Of a stretch of 26,248 bases of DNA, positions 1 to 10,245 are shown in pieces. The stretch covers positions 6,280 to 32,527 of the forward strand of contig JAAAJB010000407.1 of the NCBI GenBank assembly GCA_016098155.1. The letters run 5' to 3'. Under the pieces are notes generated by a model. That model was not told where the DNA came from, did not search any database, and saw only the letters and a list, made by a program, of their open reading frames with translations. This DNA is from Actinomortierella ambigua (Eukaryota; Mortierellomycota; Mortierellomycetes; Mortierellales; Mortierellaceae). Position numbers and translations under genes: made by a program. How positions within the stretch are numbered: the first letter of the stretch is position 1; each line of letters begins with the position of its first letter.

Positions 1-185
1 CTCGCAAGGTCGGCGATCAGTCAAGCTATCCCATGGATGAGGCACCGCGCAGATAACATTGGAAGACATAAAAAGCCGTTATGGTGCACTCTCCATCAAG
101 TGAAAAACACAATCGCCTCTGTAATCCCAATTTTTCCCTTTATTTGTCCTTTTCCGACATTCCGTCAAGTCTGATGGTCACCGAT
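1..185. other. Downstream flank of the TED1-like gene
   Basis: No gene is supported here. Minus-strand AATAAA occurs across the stop codon (189-184), and TTTATT occurs again near 138-143 on the plus strand, so polyadenylation of the minus-strand gene within this flank is likely. Confidence 0.35.
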
Positions 186-2627
186 TTATTCAAGCTTCTC
201 CTTCTTGGCATCGTCCATACAAAGAGGCTTCAAATCAAACATCTGCCGCTGTATTTGTTGCTGGACCAAGCCTGGTGCTTGCAGGGCCATCGAGCGTACC
301 CACGAACGATAGGCGGACACGATCAACCATCCGATGGCCAGAACCAGCCATGCAACGACGACAATGATATTGATGACCAGCACGGTCCAGACCTGAATGT
401 CTGTGTAGAAACCACAGGGCTGATAGTTCATCTCCAAAAACTCGGACTCGGACGAAGAAGACGAAGAAGACGAAGAAGAAGAAGAAGAAGAAGAAGAAGA
501 GGAAACGGATGCGGGTGCCACACGGATCTCAAAAAGGCCTGAAAAGCCCCCGTAATCAGCCATCATCGACCGTTGCGTGACCTCGCGGATCGATCGCCGG
601 AACGTGGTCGTCTTCGCTGCCTCCTGAACCTTGTTGTTGTCGCTGTTGTTGCTACTGCTGTTGCTATTGCTACCCTGTTCATGTGCTTGGTCCAAGAGCT
701 GCAGCCAAGACTGGACAGATGGCTGCTGCGACAGATCAATGCGAGCACTCTTAGCAGAGGCTCCAGCGGCAATAGCAGCAGTGTCAAGGGACTCGCTCGT
801 CCACTGTGGCATATACTTTGGCAAAGTCATTGCCGGCACATTCTCGTCTTTGGAGTCTCCATTCTCGGCATCGTGGTCGCGATGGTGATCGTCGTCCTTT
901 TGCTCCTCATCTTCATCCTCATCCTCCTCGTGGTCCTGATCTTGGTCCTGATCCTGGTTCTGGTCCTCCTTTATCTCCTCCGTCTCCTTCTCGTCTTCTT
1001 CCTTTGGCTCATCCTTCGCTACGGCCATCTGCCTCTCCCTCTCGTCATTCGCTGCTACTTCTGCTGCTGCCGCTGCTTCTGCTGCTGCCACTGCTTCTGC
1101 TGCTGCCGCTGCCTCTTCTTCTTGAAGAAGCCGTAGTTTTGCCGCCTGATAGACCTCTGGGTCAATCTCGATCGAGTGCTGGACATCACATCCATAATGG
1201 TCATGACCGTTCAGGATAAAGTCTGGGTCGAGATGATGGAGGATCCACTGGGATGTCTCAGGGCGCAACATGGTCTGCTCCATAATCGTCTGGTCGTACC
1301 AGTGAAGGTGGATGTCAGGCGGATCGACACAGAGACCGGCTTCTTTGTGCAGCGGGATATGTGTCAGCAGGACCACGCGGTCCTGAGGCCTCGAGCGACG
1401 GAGATGGGCGGCCGAGTGTAAAAATGTCCAAGTGGCGTTTCGAAGTGACTGAGAGAGACAAAAAGAGAGGTTTTATCAGTACAAGAGTGCGAATTGCAGA
1501 TTTTACTCCGCATGGAGATAAATCTTCTATTCCCTTTCCCTGCCCCCTTCCCTGCCCCCTTCCCTTCAAGTAAAACATTGCAGAGATCATCATACCTCAT
1601 CACTAGCAGGTCCATCCAACAACATCGTGTTGAGCACCACAAACCACAACTTGCGATTCTCGGGAACGGACGATGGTGAAGAAGGAACGGGGGCCGATGG
1701 AATATCAACAGACAAAAGATAGTTGCTGGCGCCAAAGGCCTTCTCCCATCGTTCGACTCTGATTTGATCAATGTCGTATCCGTAGCCAATGTCATGGTTG
1801 CCCGTGATGTTGATCAACACTGGGAGGGGGGGTTGGTGGCGGTCCTGCTGAGACGAGTACATGTGCTCTGGTGGAACAAAAATGGACTGGTACCGCTTTA
1901 GCCGGACGTCAAACTCTTCATTGCCGATCCATTGGGACGAGAAGAGATCACCGAGGACGGACGCGTGAGTCGGTTTGGAGCCGTCCTTCCATGAAGGAGC
2001 CATCATCGATCGGTAGATGTGGCGCATGAACGCGTCGTTAAACGCGAGATCGATAATGCCTAGATAGAATAGCGTGAGGGAAAGGGGGGAGGGGAGGGGG
2101 CAAATTAAGAATTTTCCTTTTGCTCTTCTTTCCTTCTTCCCTTCTTTCATGGCGTTTTGCTTACTCCTCCCCCCAATAGCCTCCCAACCTCGTCAACGAG
2201 CAACATCAAGAATGTCCAGTCTGTTAAACAGACCGCTGATTAAATGCCGAGAGGAGACGATCGTTCAAGTCTCTCAGGAGGTAGCCACCCAAGGAAGAGC
2301 AAGGCCCGACTTGTATGTTGAATAGGCTGAACAGGACTTTTGAGAGTTGCTCGATTTTACATTCGGCACACTACCCCTCCCTTGGAGTTTTTTTATTCCC
2401 CGTTTGAGAATCGTCGACTTACCTCGCCTACCAAGACGGTTAATCTTGGCATCGCCCTCCATTTGAGGGTCGGCCATCACGACCATGCGAACAAAAGATG
2501 CATGGGAGGATGAAGCGGGCCATTTCCAGTGACAGGACAGTCGAGCGTAGTTGTACAAAAGAGTCGATAAGACGAGGGCGATGAGCGTGAGTCCTGCAAG
2601 CAGGAACTTCACTACCCGGAGGATCAT
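186..2627 (-). CDS. TED1: Ted1/Cdc1-family ER metallophosphoesterase, three exons
   Basis: Exons are 2627-2423, 2059-1596 and 1448-186, with GTAAGT and GTATGA donors and TAG and CAG acceptors; they join in frame to 643 residues. Residues 4-26 form an N-terminal membrane segment. Calcineurin-like metal-binding motifs follow in order: ADPQ (52-55), GDLF (105-108), GNHD (155-158), LLTHIPLH (250-257) and GHDH (304-307). A second membrane segment lies near residues 570-600. The C-terminus reads KEKLE, which fits a KxKxx ER-retrieval signal. Relatives (yeast Ted1/Cdc1, animal PGAP5/MPPE1) are Mn-dependent phosphoesterases that remove ethanolamine phosphate from GPI anchors in the ER, so that role is inferred. 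Oddities are an insertion of roughly 230 residues after GHDH, made of Ala/Glu, Asp/Glu/Gln and Asn/Ser runs, and a Ser tract just before the last membrane segment. The assignment to TED1 rather than CDC1 is less certain than the family. Confidence 0.88.
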
Positions 2628-3095
2628 GAATGAGATGAATTCAAAGTAAAATGATGACAGGAAAAGTAAGACTGAAAAATATATATATACTACAAAAATG
2701 GCTCCCTCAGAAATGAACCTTCAAGGTGGTGCCTGACCGTTGTGCACTGATAATCGGAGGGCGAGCTTATTGTTCAGGGACAATCCTCCACTGAAAGATA
2801 CATCCTTCGCCCTCATTGCTGTCTTCACTTCCCTTGTACTAACTGTGTATTCATTCTATCTCACCCCTCGTCTATTGTCCTTGTGAAGACACGCGCCTAG
2901 CTGTGACTCTCCACCACGTTCTCGTGTTCTCGTGTCACCGTCTAATTTGCCTTGATTTTTTCTACCCTCCACAAAAAAAAGGCTCTCTTTTCCAATGCAT
3001 GTCTGTGCTTACTGTCTCGTTCTCGATTGGCTCTTCATCATTCCATCTGGCACACTCTCATCACCTTCAATGCAAGACTCAGCATCTCACCATCT
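2628..3095. promoter_or_regulatory. Divergent intergenic region between TED1-like gene and ALG7
   Basis: This 468-bp gap separates two start codons that face away from each other, so it should carry both promoters. An AT run, AAATATATATATAC near 2676-2690, could act as a TATA-like element for the minus-strand gene. The ALG7 side is CT-rich, typical of a fungal 5' leader. An in-frame codon at 2952 could extend the ALG7 reading frame upstream, but the added residues do not look like the family's start. No transcription start was established. Confidence 0.45.
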
Positions 3096-5151
3096 ATGAA
3101 GAACATTTCCTCGTTAACGGCGAGCCTCATCCTGGCCGCCGAAGTCGGTGCCGTCGCTATTATCCTCACCACGGCCCACGACCCCTTGGCCGTTAACCTT
3201 GGTTTTGCCGTCCTGGCAGGCATCACCACATGGTCGGCTATCCCTGCAGTCTCGCAACTGTTTATTAAGGCGGGTCTCAAGGGCATGGATCTCAGCAAGA
3301 AGACCAAACAAGTCATGTAATGTTTGCTTACCTCCCCTGTGAATTTTGCAATGAGGAGAGTTATTATCCTGCCGCACTGACCTCTCCCTTGTGTGTTTTT
3401 TTTTTCTTTAAAAATGAACTAGTCCCGAAAGCATGGGCATGGTGGCAGGCCTGATCTATTTGGTAACCATGTTCATGTTTATCCCCTTTCCGTTTATGAA
3501 GTGGTTTACAGCCAGCCAGGACGGAGAAGCGCATGCCTACCAATTACTTACTTTCCCCAACAACAAGGTATTTTCATTCATTGAAGTGGAGGGTGTTCAA
3601 ATACGTTCGTAGTCATTTTTTTTGCGTTGTTACCAACAAAGGATCCAATAGCCTAACAAACTGGTCAATTGTGTGTCTACGATGTTTGTGAACCATTTTT
3701 TTTAAATAGCTAGCGGAATTGCTCTCGGCACTGTTGTCGATCCAATCGATGGTGTTTCTTGGGTTCGCCGACGACGTGCTCGACATTCGCTGGCGCTTCA
3801 AGATGCCTCTTCCAGCGGTGGCTGTGATCCCATTACTGATGGTGTACTATGTCAATTTTGGCGTCACCGAAATTGTCGTACCAATTCCATTGCGATTCCT
3901 TCTTGGCCAAATGATTGACCTTGGTAAGAAAAAAAACACAGGGAGTCCGTATCGTGGGACTTTGAGGGTTAGTTGTCAACTAGTTGGGTCCTTTCTTGCC
4001 TCTGACTCACCTCACCACTCTTTCCTGCCTACATACACAAAATATATATACATCTTTGTATATATTTAATAGGAAAACTCTACTATATCTACATGGCGAT
4101 GGTCGCCATCTTTTGCACGCACTCGATCAACATCATGGCCGGGATCAACGGTGTTGAGATCGGACAGTCGCTCGTCATCGCCATCTCGATCGCGCTCAAC
4201 GACCTGCAATTTATCCGCTCGGACCGCACCTTACCGGCCGCGCTCGAGATCCACTTGTTCTCGCTTTATTTCATCCTACCCTTCATCGGGGTCTCGTTGG
4301 GTCTGTTGCTCCACAACTGGTTCCCGGCCCGCGTCTTTGTCGGCGACACCTATTGCTATTTCGCGGGGATGACGTTTGCCGTCGTCGGCATTTTGGCCCA
4401 CTATAGCAAGACCTTGCTGTTGTTCTTCATACCCCAAATCTTCAACTTTTTGCTGTCCGCCCCACAACTCTTCCGCCTCGTCCCTTGCCCGCGCCATCGC
4501 GTCCCGCGCTTCAACCGTGGGACGCTGTTGATGGAGCCGAGCTGGGTCGTGCTCGACCATGAGGCCGACGCTGCGTTTTTGGACATTGGTGGTGGGTCAA
4601 GGTCAGGGTCAGGGTCGGGATCGCATGGAGCAGATACGACTGGAGGCGGCAGTGGCTCGCCGCCGATTTTGTCCGCACGGCCCACAGCCTCCGCCAATGC
4701 CTCTTCGACCACGTCTGGGTCCCCCAATGGGAAGGGAGCCGTGGAGGAGCCACTTCACCACCAAAACCAGCACCATCTTCTCCCATCACCTCCCATCGAT
4801 GACGCCGCAAGAACACTGATGAGTTCATCTCCGATCCCGTCAAAGTCACGTCGGGAGCCGCCGTTGCATGCCACGGGCGCGCCTCGGTCGCTGAGCAAAG
4901 TGTCGTGGATGTGTATCCGACTGCTGTCAGGGTTGGGGCTGACTCGAGTCCGATACGATGCGCGGACGGGGACACGACCGGTGGAGATGACGAACCTGAC
5001 GTTGTTGAACGTGTTGTTGGTGCGGTTAGGACCCATGTCGGAACGGCAGCTGACGGTGGCGGTGATGGTGCTGCAGGCGTGTTGTAGTGTGTTGGCGTTT
5101 ATTATTCGGTATAAGCTGGTGTTCTTCTTTTATGATGTCGTGGTCAACTAA
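3096..5151 (+). CDS. ALG7: UDP-GlcNAc:dolichyl-phosphate GlcNAc-1-phosphate transferase, four exons
   Basis: Exons are 3096-3316, 3423-3567, 3710-3923 and 4073-5151, giving 552 residues. All junctions restore conserved family sequence, for example GTC-AT/T-CCC-GAA across intron 1. The protein is polytopic and carries [14 protein letters not shown], the [10 protein letters not shown] active-site motif (Asp143, Asp144), [13 protein letters not shown] (about 215-225) and [18 protein letters not shown], all hallmarks of the ALG7/DPAGT1 enzymes. These transfer GlcNAc-1-phosphate from UDP-GlcNAc to dolichyl phosphate on the cytosolic ER face, the first step of N-glycan precursor synthesis and the target of tunicamycin. 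The start at 3096 was chosen because the family N-terminus begins close to the first membrane helix. A Gly/Ser/Pro-rich stretch of about 100 residues (roughly 362-464) sits between the last conserved loop and the final helices and looks lineage-specific. Confidence 0.95.
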
Positions 5152-5463
5152 GAACAAACATATAATAAAAAGAAAAGTAATCTTTTTTCACAATCCAGCA
5201 ATCTCAAAGGCATTGAAAGGGTGCGTGACATAATTCGGCTCGTGTCAGTGTAACTACGCTGAGCATAGACATAGTATCTTGTCTGGCCTTAGTGGGATAT
5301 CTGATTCAATAGCACGTCAACGGGATTTTTTTTTTGGACAAATTAAACAATGCATGTATTGAAGAGAGAAACGAAAGAGAAAAAAAAACTATTCACAAGA
5401 TGCAACAAAAAAAGAGGAAATGAGAAAGGAATTGGAAAGGAGAGAATAGAAAGGGGATTCTCT
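5152..5463. terminator. Convergent 3' region of ALG7 and CBF5
   Basis: The 312-bp gap lies between two genes that end toward each other. AATAAA at 5164-5169, 13 bp after the ALG7 stop, is a likely polyadenylation signal for the plus-strand transcript. For the minus-strand gene the region is rich in T/A tracts but no single signal stands out. Nothing else coding was seen here; the purine-rich open frame starting at 5350 is the antisense of the CBF5 lysine tail. Confidence 0.4.
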
Positions 5464-7213
5464 TTAGTCCTTCTTGTCCTTCTTCTCCTTCTTCTCCTTC
5501 TTCTCCTTCTTTTCCTTCTTCTCCTTCTTCTCCTTCTTCTCCTTCTTGTCATCCTCGGTCTTGGCCTTCTTCTTCTCCTTCTTTTCCTTCTTCTCCTTCT
5601 TCTCGGAGTCAGACTCGGACGACGAGTCGGCCGCCTTGCGCTTCTTATCCTCCTCAGGCTTGGCAACAACAACAGCAGCAGCAGGCTTGGCGGTGGCCAA
5701 GACGGAGGCGTTGGGGTTGTTGGGGTCCTCACGGTTATAGTCGACATAGGACTTCTTCCAGCTATCGGGGGTGTCATCGGTAGAACGGCCATACTTGTCG
5801 AGCTTGCCATCCTTGATCAGCTTCTTCTTCTCCTGGGCCTTGGGGCCGAGACCCCAGCGACGGGGGTAAGTATCACGCTCCATGATGACACGCTTGATCT
5901 TGGCAACGACACCATGGTCGCAGGTGGCCATGACAGCCGTGGTCATCTGGGCAATACCCAAAGCAATGGCCTCACCCTTGGTGGTCATCAACACGACCTC
6001 CTCGTTGATCTCAATGCCGGACTCGTAACGCAGAAGACCAGGAATCATCAGCTTGGCGCCATAGCAGACGGCGTTGACGGCCGAGTCCTTGACGACGATG
6101 CGCTTGTAGGTGGTCAACAGGGCCTCCAGGGGGCGGACGACGCGGCGGAGGTAGGCCTCATCCTTGGTGTTGTCGTACAGCCACTGGGCGTCCAGGACAT
6201 CGTGCATGGTCACCATGTCATCATCCTCGCCGGTATGGCCCGAGCGGACACGGCGCAGCTCCTGCATGTGGCCACCAACGCCCAACAACAGACCCATGTG
6301 GACACACATGGTACGCATGTACGTACCAGCCTCGCACGCGACCCAGAAGACAGCCAAGTGACGATCGTTGTCAAACTCGAGCAACTTGGACTCGTGAATG
6401 GTACGGATACGAAGCTGACGCTTGACGGCCGAGATGAGAGGGGGGCGCTGGAAAAGGGCGCCCGTCAGGGTCTCCAGGGTCTGAGCGAGCTTCTTCTCCG
6501 ACTCGATGGCGTCGTGCAGACGCAGGATACAGACGTACTCCTTACCGGCACCCTGCTGCGACTTGACCAGACGAGTCGCACGGTCAATGCACACGATCAG
6601 ACAGCCCGTGACCTTGGGATCCAGCGTACCCGAGTGACCAGTCTTCTCCACGCGGAGAATGCGACGGATCCAGGCGACGACTTCGTGGGAGGAAGGGTTG
6701 GCGGGTTTGTCCAGGTTGATGTAGCCATAACTAAATGAAATAGAGTCGAGGGAAGAAATAGAAAGACGCATAGTGTCAGATCATGTGGAAGGGAAGCACG
6801 ACTCTCATTGATCGACGTGTTATCGAGAGAGGTGATGATCAAAATGAAAATATGATCCCATCCTCTCTTCCTTCTCTTTTGACACTCAATTGACTCGCTC
6901 TCTTCCATACCGAATGTACTCCTGGAGCTCACGCTTCAGAGGCGAGCAACCGCTGGGGATGGGAGTGTAGTGACCAGTGCGAACGTTGAGCTTGTCGTAG
7001 TTCTACAATCGTTGATGAGAAAAAAAAACGAAGAGACAGGTTATGATCCGTGTTCAAATAATCAGTATCCTCATCCTTGAAAAGCACACTGAAAGTGAGG
7101 ACAACTGAAATTACCTTCAGCAGAAGAGGCCAGTCAGAGGTGTTGAGGGTGGTGGCAATGTTCTCGGGCTTGATGGCAAAGTCGCCCTCACGCTGTGCTT
7201 GTTCGACAGACAT
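5464..7213 (-). CDS. CBF5: Cbf5/dyskerin, H/ACA snoRNP pseudouridine synthase, three exons
   Basis: Exons are about 7213-7115, 7002-6911 and 6730-5464, giving 485 residues, close to the yeast Cbf5 length. The first exon boundary could be off by one base. Exon 2 encodes the DKERIN-like start ([14 protein letters not shown]). Exon 3 has [14 protein letters not shown] and the TruB catalytic motif [11 protein letters not shown] with the nucleophile Asp near residue 101, then [38 protein letters not shown] and a PUA domain ([18 protein letters not shown] onward). The enzyme converts uridine to pseudouridine at sites chosen by H/ACA guide RNAs in rRNA and snRNA, in the nucleolus with Nop10, Nhp2 and Gar1. 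The last 55 or so residues are a Lys-Lys-Glu repeat tail with a Ser/Asp-Glu acidic patch ahead of it, as in yeast Cbf5. Confidence 0.97.
5470..5610 (-). repeat. CBF5: CTT/CTC trinucleotide-like tract encoding the CBF5 KKE tail
   Basis: The plus strand is an almost pure run of CTTCTC and CTTCTT blocks. On the coding strand this reads AAG-AAG-GAG in repeated 9-bp units, giving the KKE repeats at the CBF5 C-terminus, interrupted by [10 protein letters not shown]. The 9-bp periodicity makes the tail length likely to vary between strains. Confidence 0.85.
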
Positions 7214-7399
7214 GGCTGCTAGTGTGTATTAGGAGAGGAGGAAGAGGAAGGGGGGCGGGGATACGTCTGCGATGGGCTTTAAATCTCTAAATTATTCTCT
7301 TTCCAGGATGGCTGCGTCGACAGTTTCAGCTGATCGAAAAGCGAGTACAGTCTTCGAGGATGTAGGGGGGGATGAAAGGTGGGAGAGATTAAGCGTGTA
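7214..7399. other. CBF5 upstream region
   Basis: This is the 5' flank of CBF5. It is purine-rich on the plus strand (GAGGAAGAGGAAGG) and contains GCTTTAAATCTCTAAATTATTC near 7275-7300. Minus-strand sequence from here onward is open for about 100 codons toward 7612 but with no convincing protein features in this part. No regulatory site could be assigned. Confidence 0.3.
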
Positions 7400-8430
7400 G
7401 ATCAACACAAATTGGCATGCCCTCTCCATGTTCAAAAAAAAAGTGACAAAGTGACTGTCGTTTTTGTTTGCCAAAAAACAACACATGGATTGATGGCTTA
7501 GAGTTGCCAACATGTCAGGCAACGGCCCTTCGACCTGGGCGGGGTAAAGAGTAACTCCACCAGCCTGTCGCGGTATGGTACCAAGACCATTGGGTTCATT
7601 CTCATCACCCACCCAGAAGTAGCGAGAGCTGAAGTGGCAGAAGGCTGCTGGAGAGCAGTCGGTGCTCTGAGGGACAGGACTGCCAAGGTGCTAACCCTGC
7701 GGTTTCAGCGGGTAGGGCATAAGGTAGAAGCCTCGGGCGCTGCGATTACCTTGATCTGTAGACCGCTCAATACCTGTGCAGAGGACACAACGCTATCCAG
7801 GATTACGCGCTTATTGAAGCCCAGACCACCATAGGGGTATTGGCTGCCAGAGCTTATTGACATCGCCTTCGTTTCCCTCGGCTGGCCGGCGCTCGATCCG
7901 CTAAACTGCGGAGGCACTTGTTGCGACAGGAGAATGGTGTTGGATGAGCCCGTTGAGCTTGCCGTACCTGTGTCATGGCTGCTGAGGCGGCTGGCCACCT
8001 TTTTGACCCGTCTTGTTCTTTCAGTGTTCTCTTCGAGTCTACATTGCCTCCACGATCTCCTCCCGCTGCTGGAGGTGGACCTCCTCTACCACCTTGTACG
8101 CCCCTTACCCCTCCTCCTCTTCCTCCTCGTCTAACTCCGTCACCTTCGCTGTCGCTGTCGCCACCAGGCTAGATGACTTGGTCGGCTGAAGCCCACCTCA
8201 CATGTGGGCAACGAGGACCCGGGCGATATTTTCCGCAATGATGACATATTGGTCAAAAACACTTTGCAGACCGGACACCATTTGGAACGATCCTTTGGGT
8301 TGCAGTCCAGACCGCTTGTGCAATCAGGCCGAGGGTGCTTTTTAGAAGCTCATGCCCCTTCACCTTGTAGCAAATAATGTCTTTTGGTCTTACCGTTGAA
8401 GCATTTGAGAGAGAATGGAGAAAGGAGAGA
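7400..8430 (-). pseudogene. Unrecognised, probably decayed multi-part coding remnant on the minus strand
   Basis: Several adjoining minus-strand segments look protein-like but change frame or hit stops. Near 8360-8330 the frame reads DIICYKVKGHEL, reminiscent of a zinc knuckle. Around 8335-8250 a different frame gives PDCTSGLDCNPKDRSKWCPVC, a Cys-rich zinc-site-like run. A third frame gives VFDQYVIIAENIARVLVAHM and then a stop. Further down are an Arg/Gly-rich stretch (about 8150-8050) and YGGLGFNKRVILDSVVSSAQ (about 7850-7780). A potential 3' part reads SSRYFWVGDENEPNGLGTIP (about 7625-7565) and stays open. A 60-bp intron around 7760-7700 could connect the last two, but no single exon chain joins all parts. 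I do not recognise the family. It could be a dead gene, a transposon fragment, or a real gene whose introns I could not resolve. Confidence 0.3.
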
Positions 8431-8774
8431 GGTGAAAAGAAAAGGAGAATGAGACTGTGCCTTTGTTCAGTCGGCAAAAACAGCTATATGGTGTATACGG
8501 AAGGAGACGATCTCACATACCTTTGATATCAGTCGTTGCAAAAATGGTCAATGCATGGAGCATTCCTGTCGTCCACGAACTCGTCAAAGCCGATGCCAAT
8601 TTCAAATTCATCGCGGTTCGACCCATCATACGATCCATGCGAAAATATTATTTTACTATAATTCTACCAGCGTCGACCGTGCCTTATCTTCATGTACCCT
8701 CCTGTGTTCCACACGTTCAGATCCTTAATAGGTGGGTGTGGTCACGCGCCTCCTCTTCCTGTCGCATGGAGGCT

Positions 8775-9158
8775 TTACTGTTGTTCTTTGAAAACCTCAC
8801 AACCCTCTGCAGCGAAGTGACCGGACTGATCGCAGACGTAGTAGACGACGTCTTCCTCAGATATATGTGTAATGTAAAATCCATTCCAAGGGAGGTCTCT
8901 TCCTTGCTCCCTTCCCCAAAACATTTTCTTGGCGTTGTAGTTTGGCGTTTCGAGATGAAAGTACGATGGGGTCTCAAAATTGAGCTTGTGAGCCATGAGG
9001 TTTAGTCTTCTATGGATGCTGGACAATAAGGTGCGGAAGGCTGACAAAATCCAGCCTACATACATCCTAAGTATCAAAGATGCATGACAATTCACACGCA
9101 ACATTTGCATATACCCTCGAGCCCTTACAAGGTTGTCCAGGTGTCTCGGCAGATGCAC
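8775..9158 (-). pseudogene. Degenerate zinc-knuckle-like ORF remnant
   Basis: The minus strand is open for about 127 codons without a well-placed ATG; the first is near 9110. Near its end it reads VVYYVCDQSGHFAAEGC. This resembles a CCHC zinc knuckle (C-x2-C-x4-H-x4-C), but the first Cys is Tyr and the last spacing is x5, so metal binding is doubtful. Retroelement Gag proteins and many fungal RNA-binding proteins carry such knuckles, and a second knuckle-like remnant lies about 500 bp downstream. The surrounding frames are broken. A decayed element or gene is the most likely reading. Confidence 0.22.
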
Positions 9159-9309
9159 TTGAAGGATTATTGTAGTGGCAGTCTGTTTTCATTTTCTCAC
9201 ACCACCACGACCCAACAAATTTGCGCTTTCATGCTGATGACACCCTTCCAACTTTTCCTTCACTCACTCCTGTCGGCAATTCCTATTTTTCAGCGCACTT
9301 GGATCAAGT

Positions 9310-9405
9310 TCTTGATGGTGTCCATTCATGTCGCCCCCTTGGTGTTGTCCCTTGGTGTTGTCCCTTGATGTTACGTTGTCCTAGAGTCTCTCTGATATTG
9401 TCCCT
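9310..9405. repeat. Dispersed ~90-bp repeat, copy A, with internal tandem units
   Basis: This segment shares GGTGTCC...CATG...GCCC...TTGGTGTT and GTTGTCCT...TCT/CC-GATATTG with 10632-10715, in the same order and orientation. Copy A also has a short internal tandem, CCCTTGGTGTTGT repeated two to three times at 9336-9370. No coding role is apparent; the element is shown only by the pairwise match. Confidence 0.5.
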
Positions 9406-9488
9406 GATATACCCGGACCACTTCATCCCTTGATTTTTTTTTGATACTTTCCTGTTTCTCAACAGCTCTTTCTTATGACTTCCGCGTG

Positions 9489-9876
9489 TTTAAATACCCT
9501 GCTCCCAGACATCTCATCTTTCCATCCCTCCTCAGCACCTTTGATCTGCACCAGCACCTGCAACACTTGCAACACCCCAACAGTCTACTACGAGAACCTT
9601 CGACGTAAGTGCCATCATGCTCGCCTTGCAAGAGTGCGAAAGAATACTTGCAAAAAGCCTCTATAACCCCTATAGTCGAATCCTATACCCCACACACACA
9701 CACGCACCTACATAGGATCACGCACGCAGACAGTCCAGTAACACCCTTTGTGTGTTATTTTTTCACGTCCGCATTGCTGAATCAAGCGATGTAGTGAGGG
9801 ACAATCGCCTTAATAACCTTGCCTGCAATGCTCCCTGCTTTTCTACCCTCCAATGTCTCACACAGGGGAACCCACG
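9489..9876 (+). promoter_or_regulatory. Putative promoter and 5' UTR with intron for the secreted-protein gene
   Basis: TTTAAATA at 9489-9496 is a TATA-like element. The following CA/CT-rich leader ends at a consensus donor GTAAGT (9605-9610). The best acceptor is CACACAG ending at 9865, only 11 bp before the ATG at 9877, so a 261-bp 5' UTR intron (9605-9865) is plausible. A CA dinucleotide run lies inside it near 9691-9705. Everything here is inferred from signals and not from transcripts. Confidence 0.4.
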
Positions 9877-10224
9877 ATGTATTTCTTCACCAAGCTCGCT
9901 CTGCTTGCTCTGCCATCCTTGGCCCTGGCGGCTTTTGATCTCACCATAGACAAGGCATGCATCGAGTCTGAATCCCCTCTTTATCTCGAGCTCGATATAT
10001 CTTACAGTTGCGTTGGTAGTGGAGTCGACGAAGTTCGGTTGGGGGTCGGTGAGCTGTCTTTAGGTTTTAGACCCGAGTGCAATGGGAGTCGTCACACTTT
10101 CCACCGAAAAATCTCCGAGGGCGAGAATTATCGCATAGGGGGTAGCTCTGTTCTTTTGCGATTAGTGAAGGCTGGAGGCTTTATCGGGATGCAGAATCTT
10201 GCCGTAAATATTGTGTATTGCTAA
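9877..10224 (+). CDS. Small secreted protein, 115 residues, function unknown
   Basis: The ATG at 9877 begins a textbook signal peptide: a short polar start, a hydrophobic core (LALLALPSLALA) and a likely cleavage after Ala18. The mature part is about 97 residues with four cysteines (28, 45, 68 and 115, the last being the final residue), which could form two disulfides, and one N-glycosylation sequon at Asn69. There is no membrane segment after the signal. An in-frame ATG 24 bp upstream would put charged residues before the signal, and a splice acceptor at 9865 would remove it, so 9877 is preferred. I do not recognise the fold; size and cysteines resemble many small secreted fungal proteins. 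Its nearest neighbours are repeats and the kinase-Sel1 genes. Confidence 0.65.
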   Translation: MYFFTKLALLALPSLALAAFDLTIDKACIESESPLYLELDISYSCVGSGVDEVRLGVGELSLGFRPECNGSRHTFHRKISEGENYRIGGSSVLLRLVKAGGFIGMQNLAVNIVYC

Positions 10225-10245
10225 AAGGCCACAAGAATACCAATA

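Noticed and set aside
573..1219. Long plus-strand frames over the Ted1-like gene
   Set aside because: They are antisense to acidic and Ala-rich codon repeats of exon 3 and contain only Leu/Pro low-complexity sequence.
5350..6738. 462-codon plus-strand frame opposite CBF5
   Set aside because: It is the antisense of a highly conserved CBF5 exon, with no motif of its own.
6731..6910. Possible C/D-box snoRNA in CBF5 intron 2 (GTGATGA near 6830)
   Set aside because: The box-C-like motif is on the strand opposite the gene and no CTGA box follows at a suitable distance.
8457..9005. 182-codon plus-strand frame
   Set aside because: It has no recognisable domain and runs antisense to the knuckle-like remnant; there is no sign of a plus-strand gene structure.
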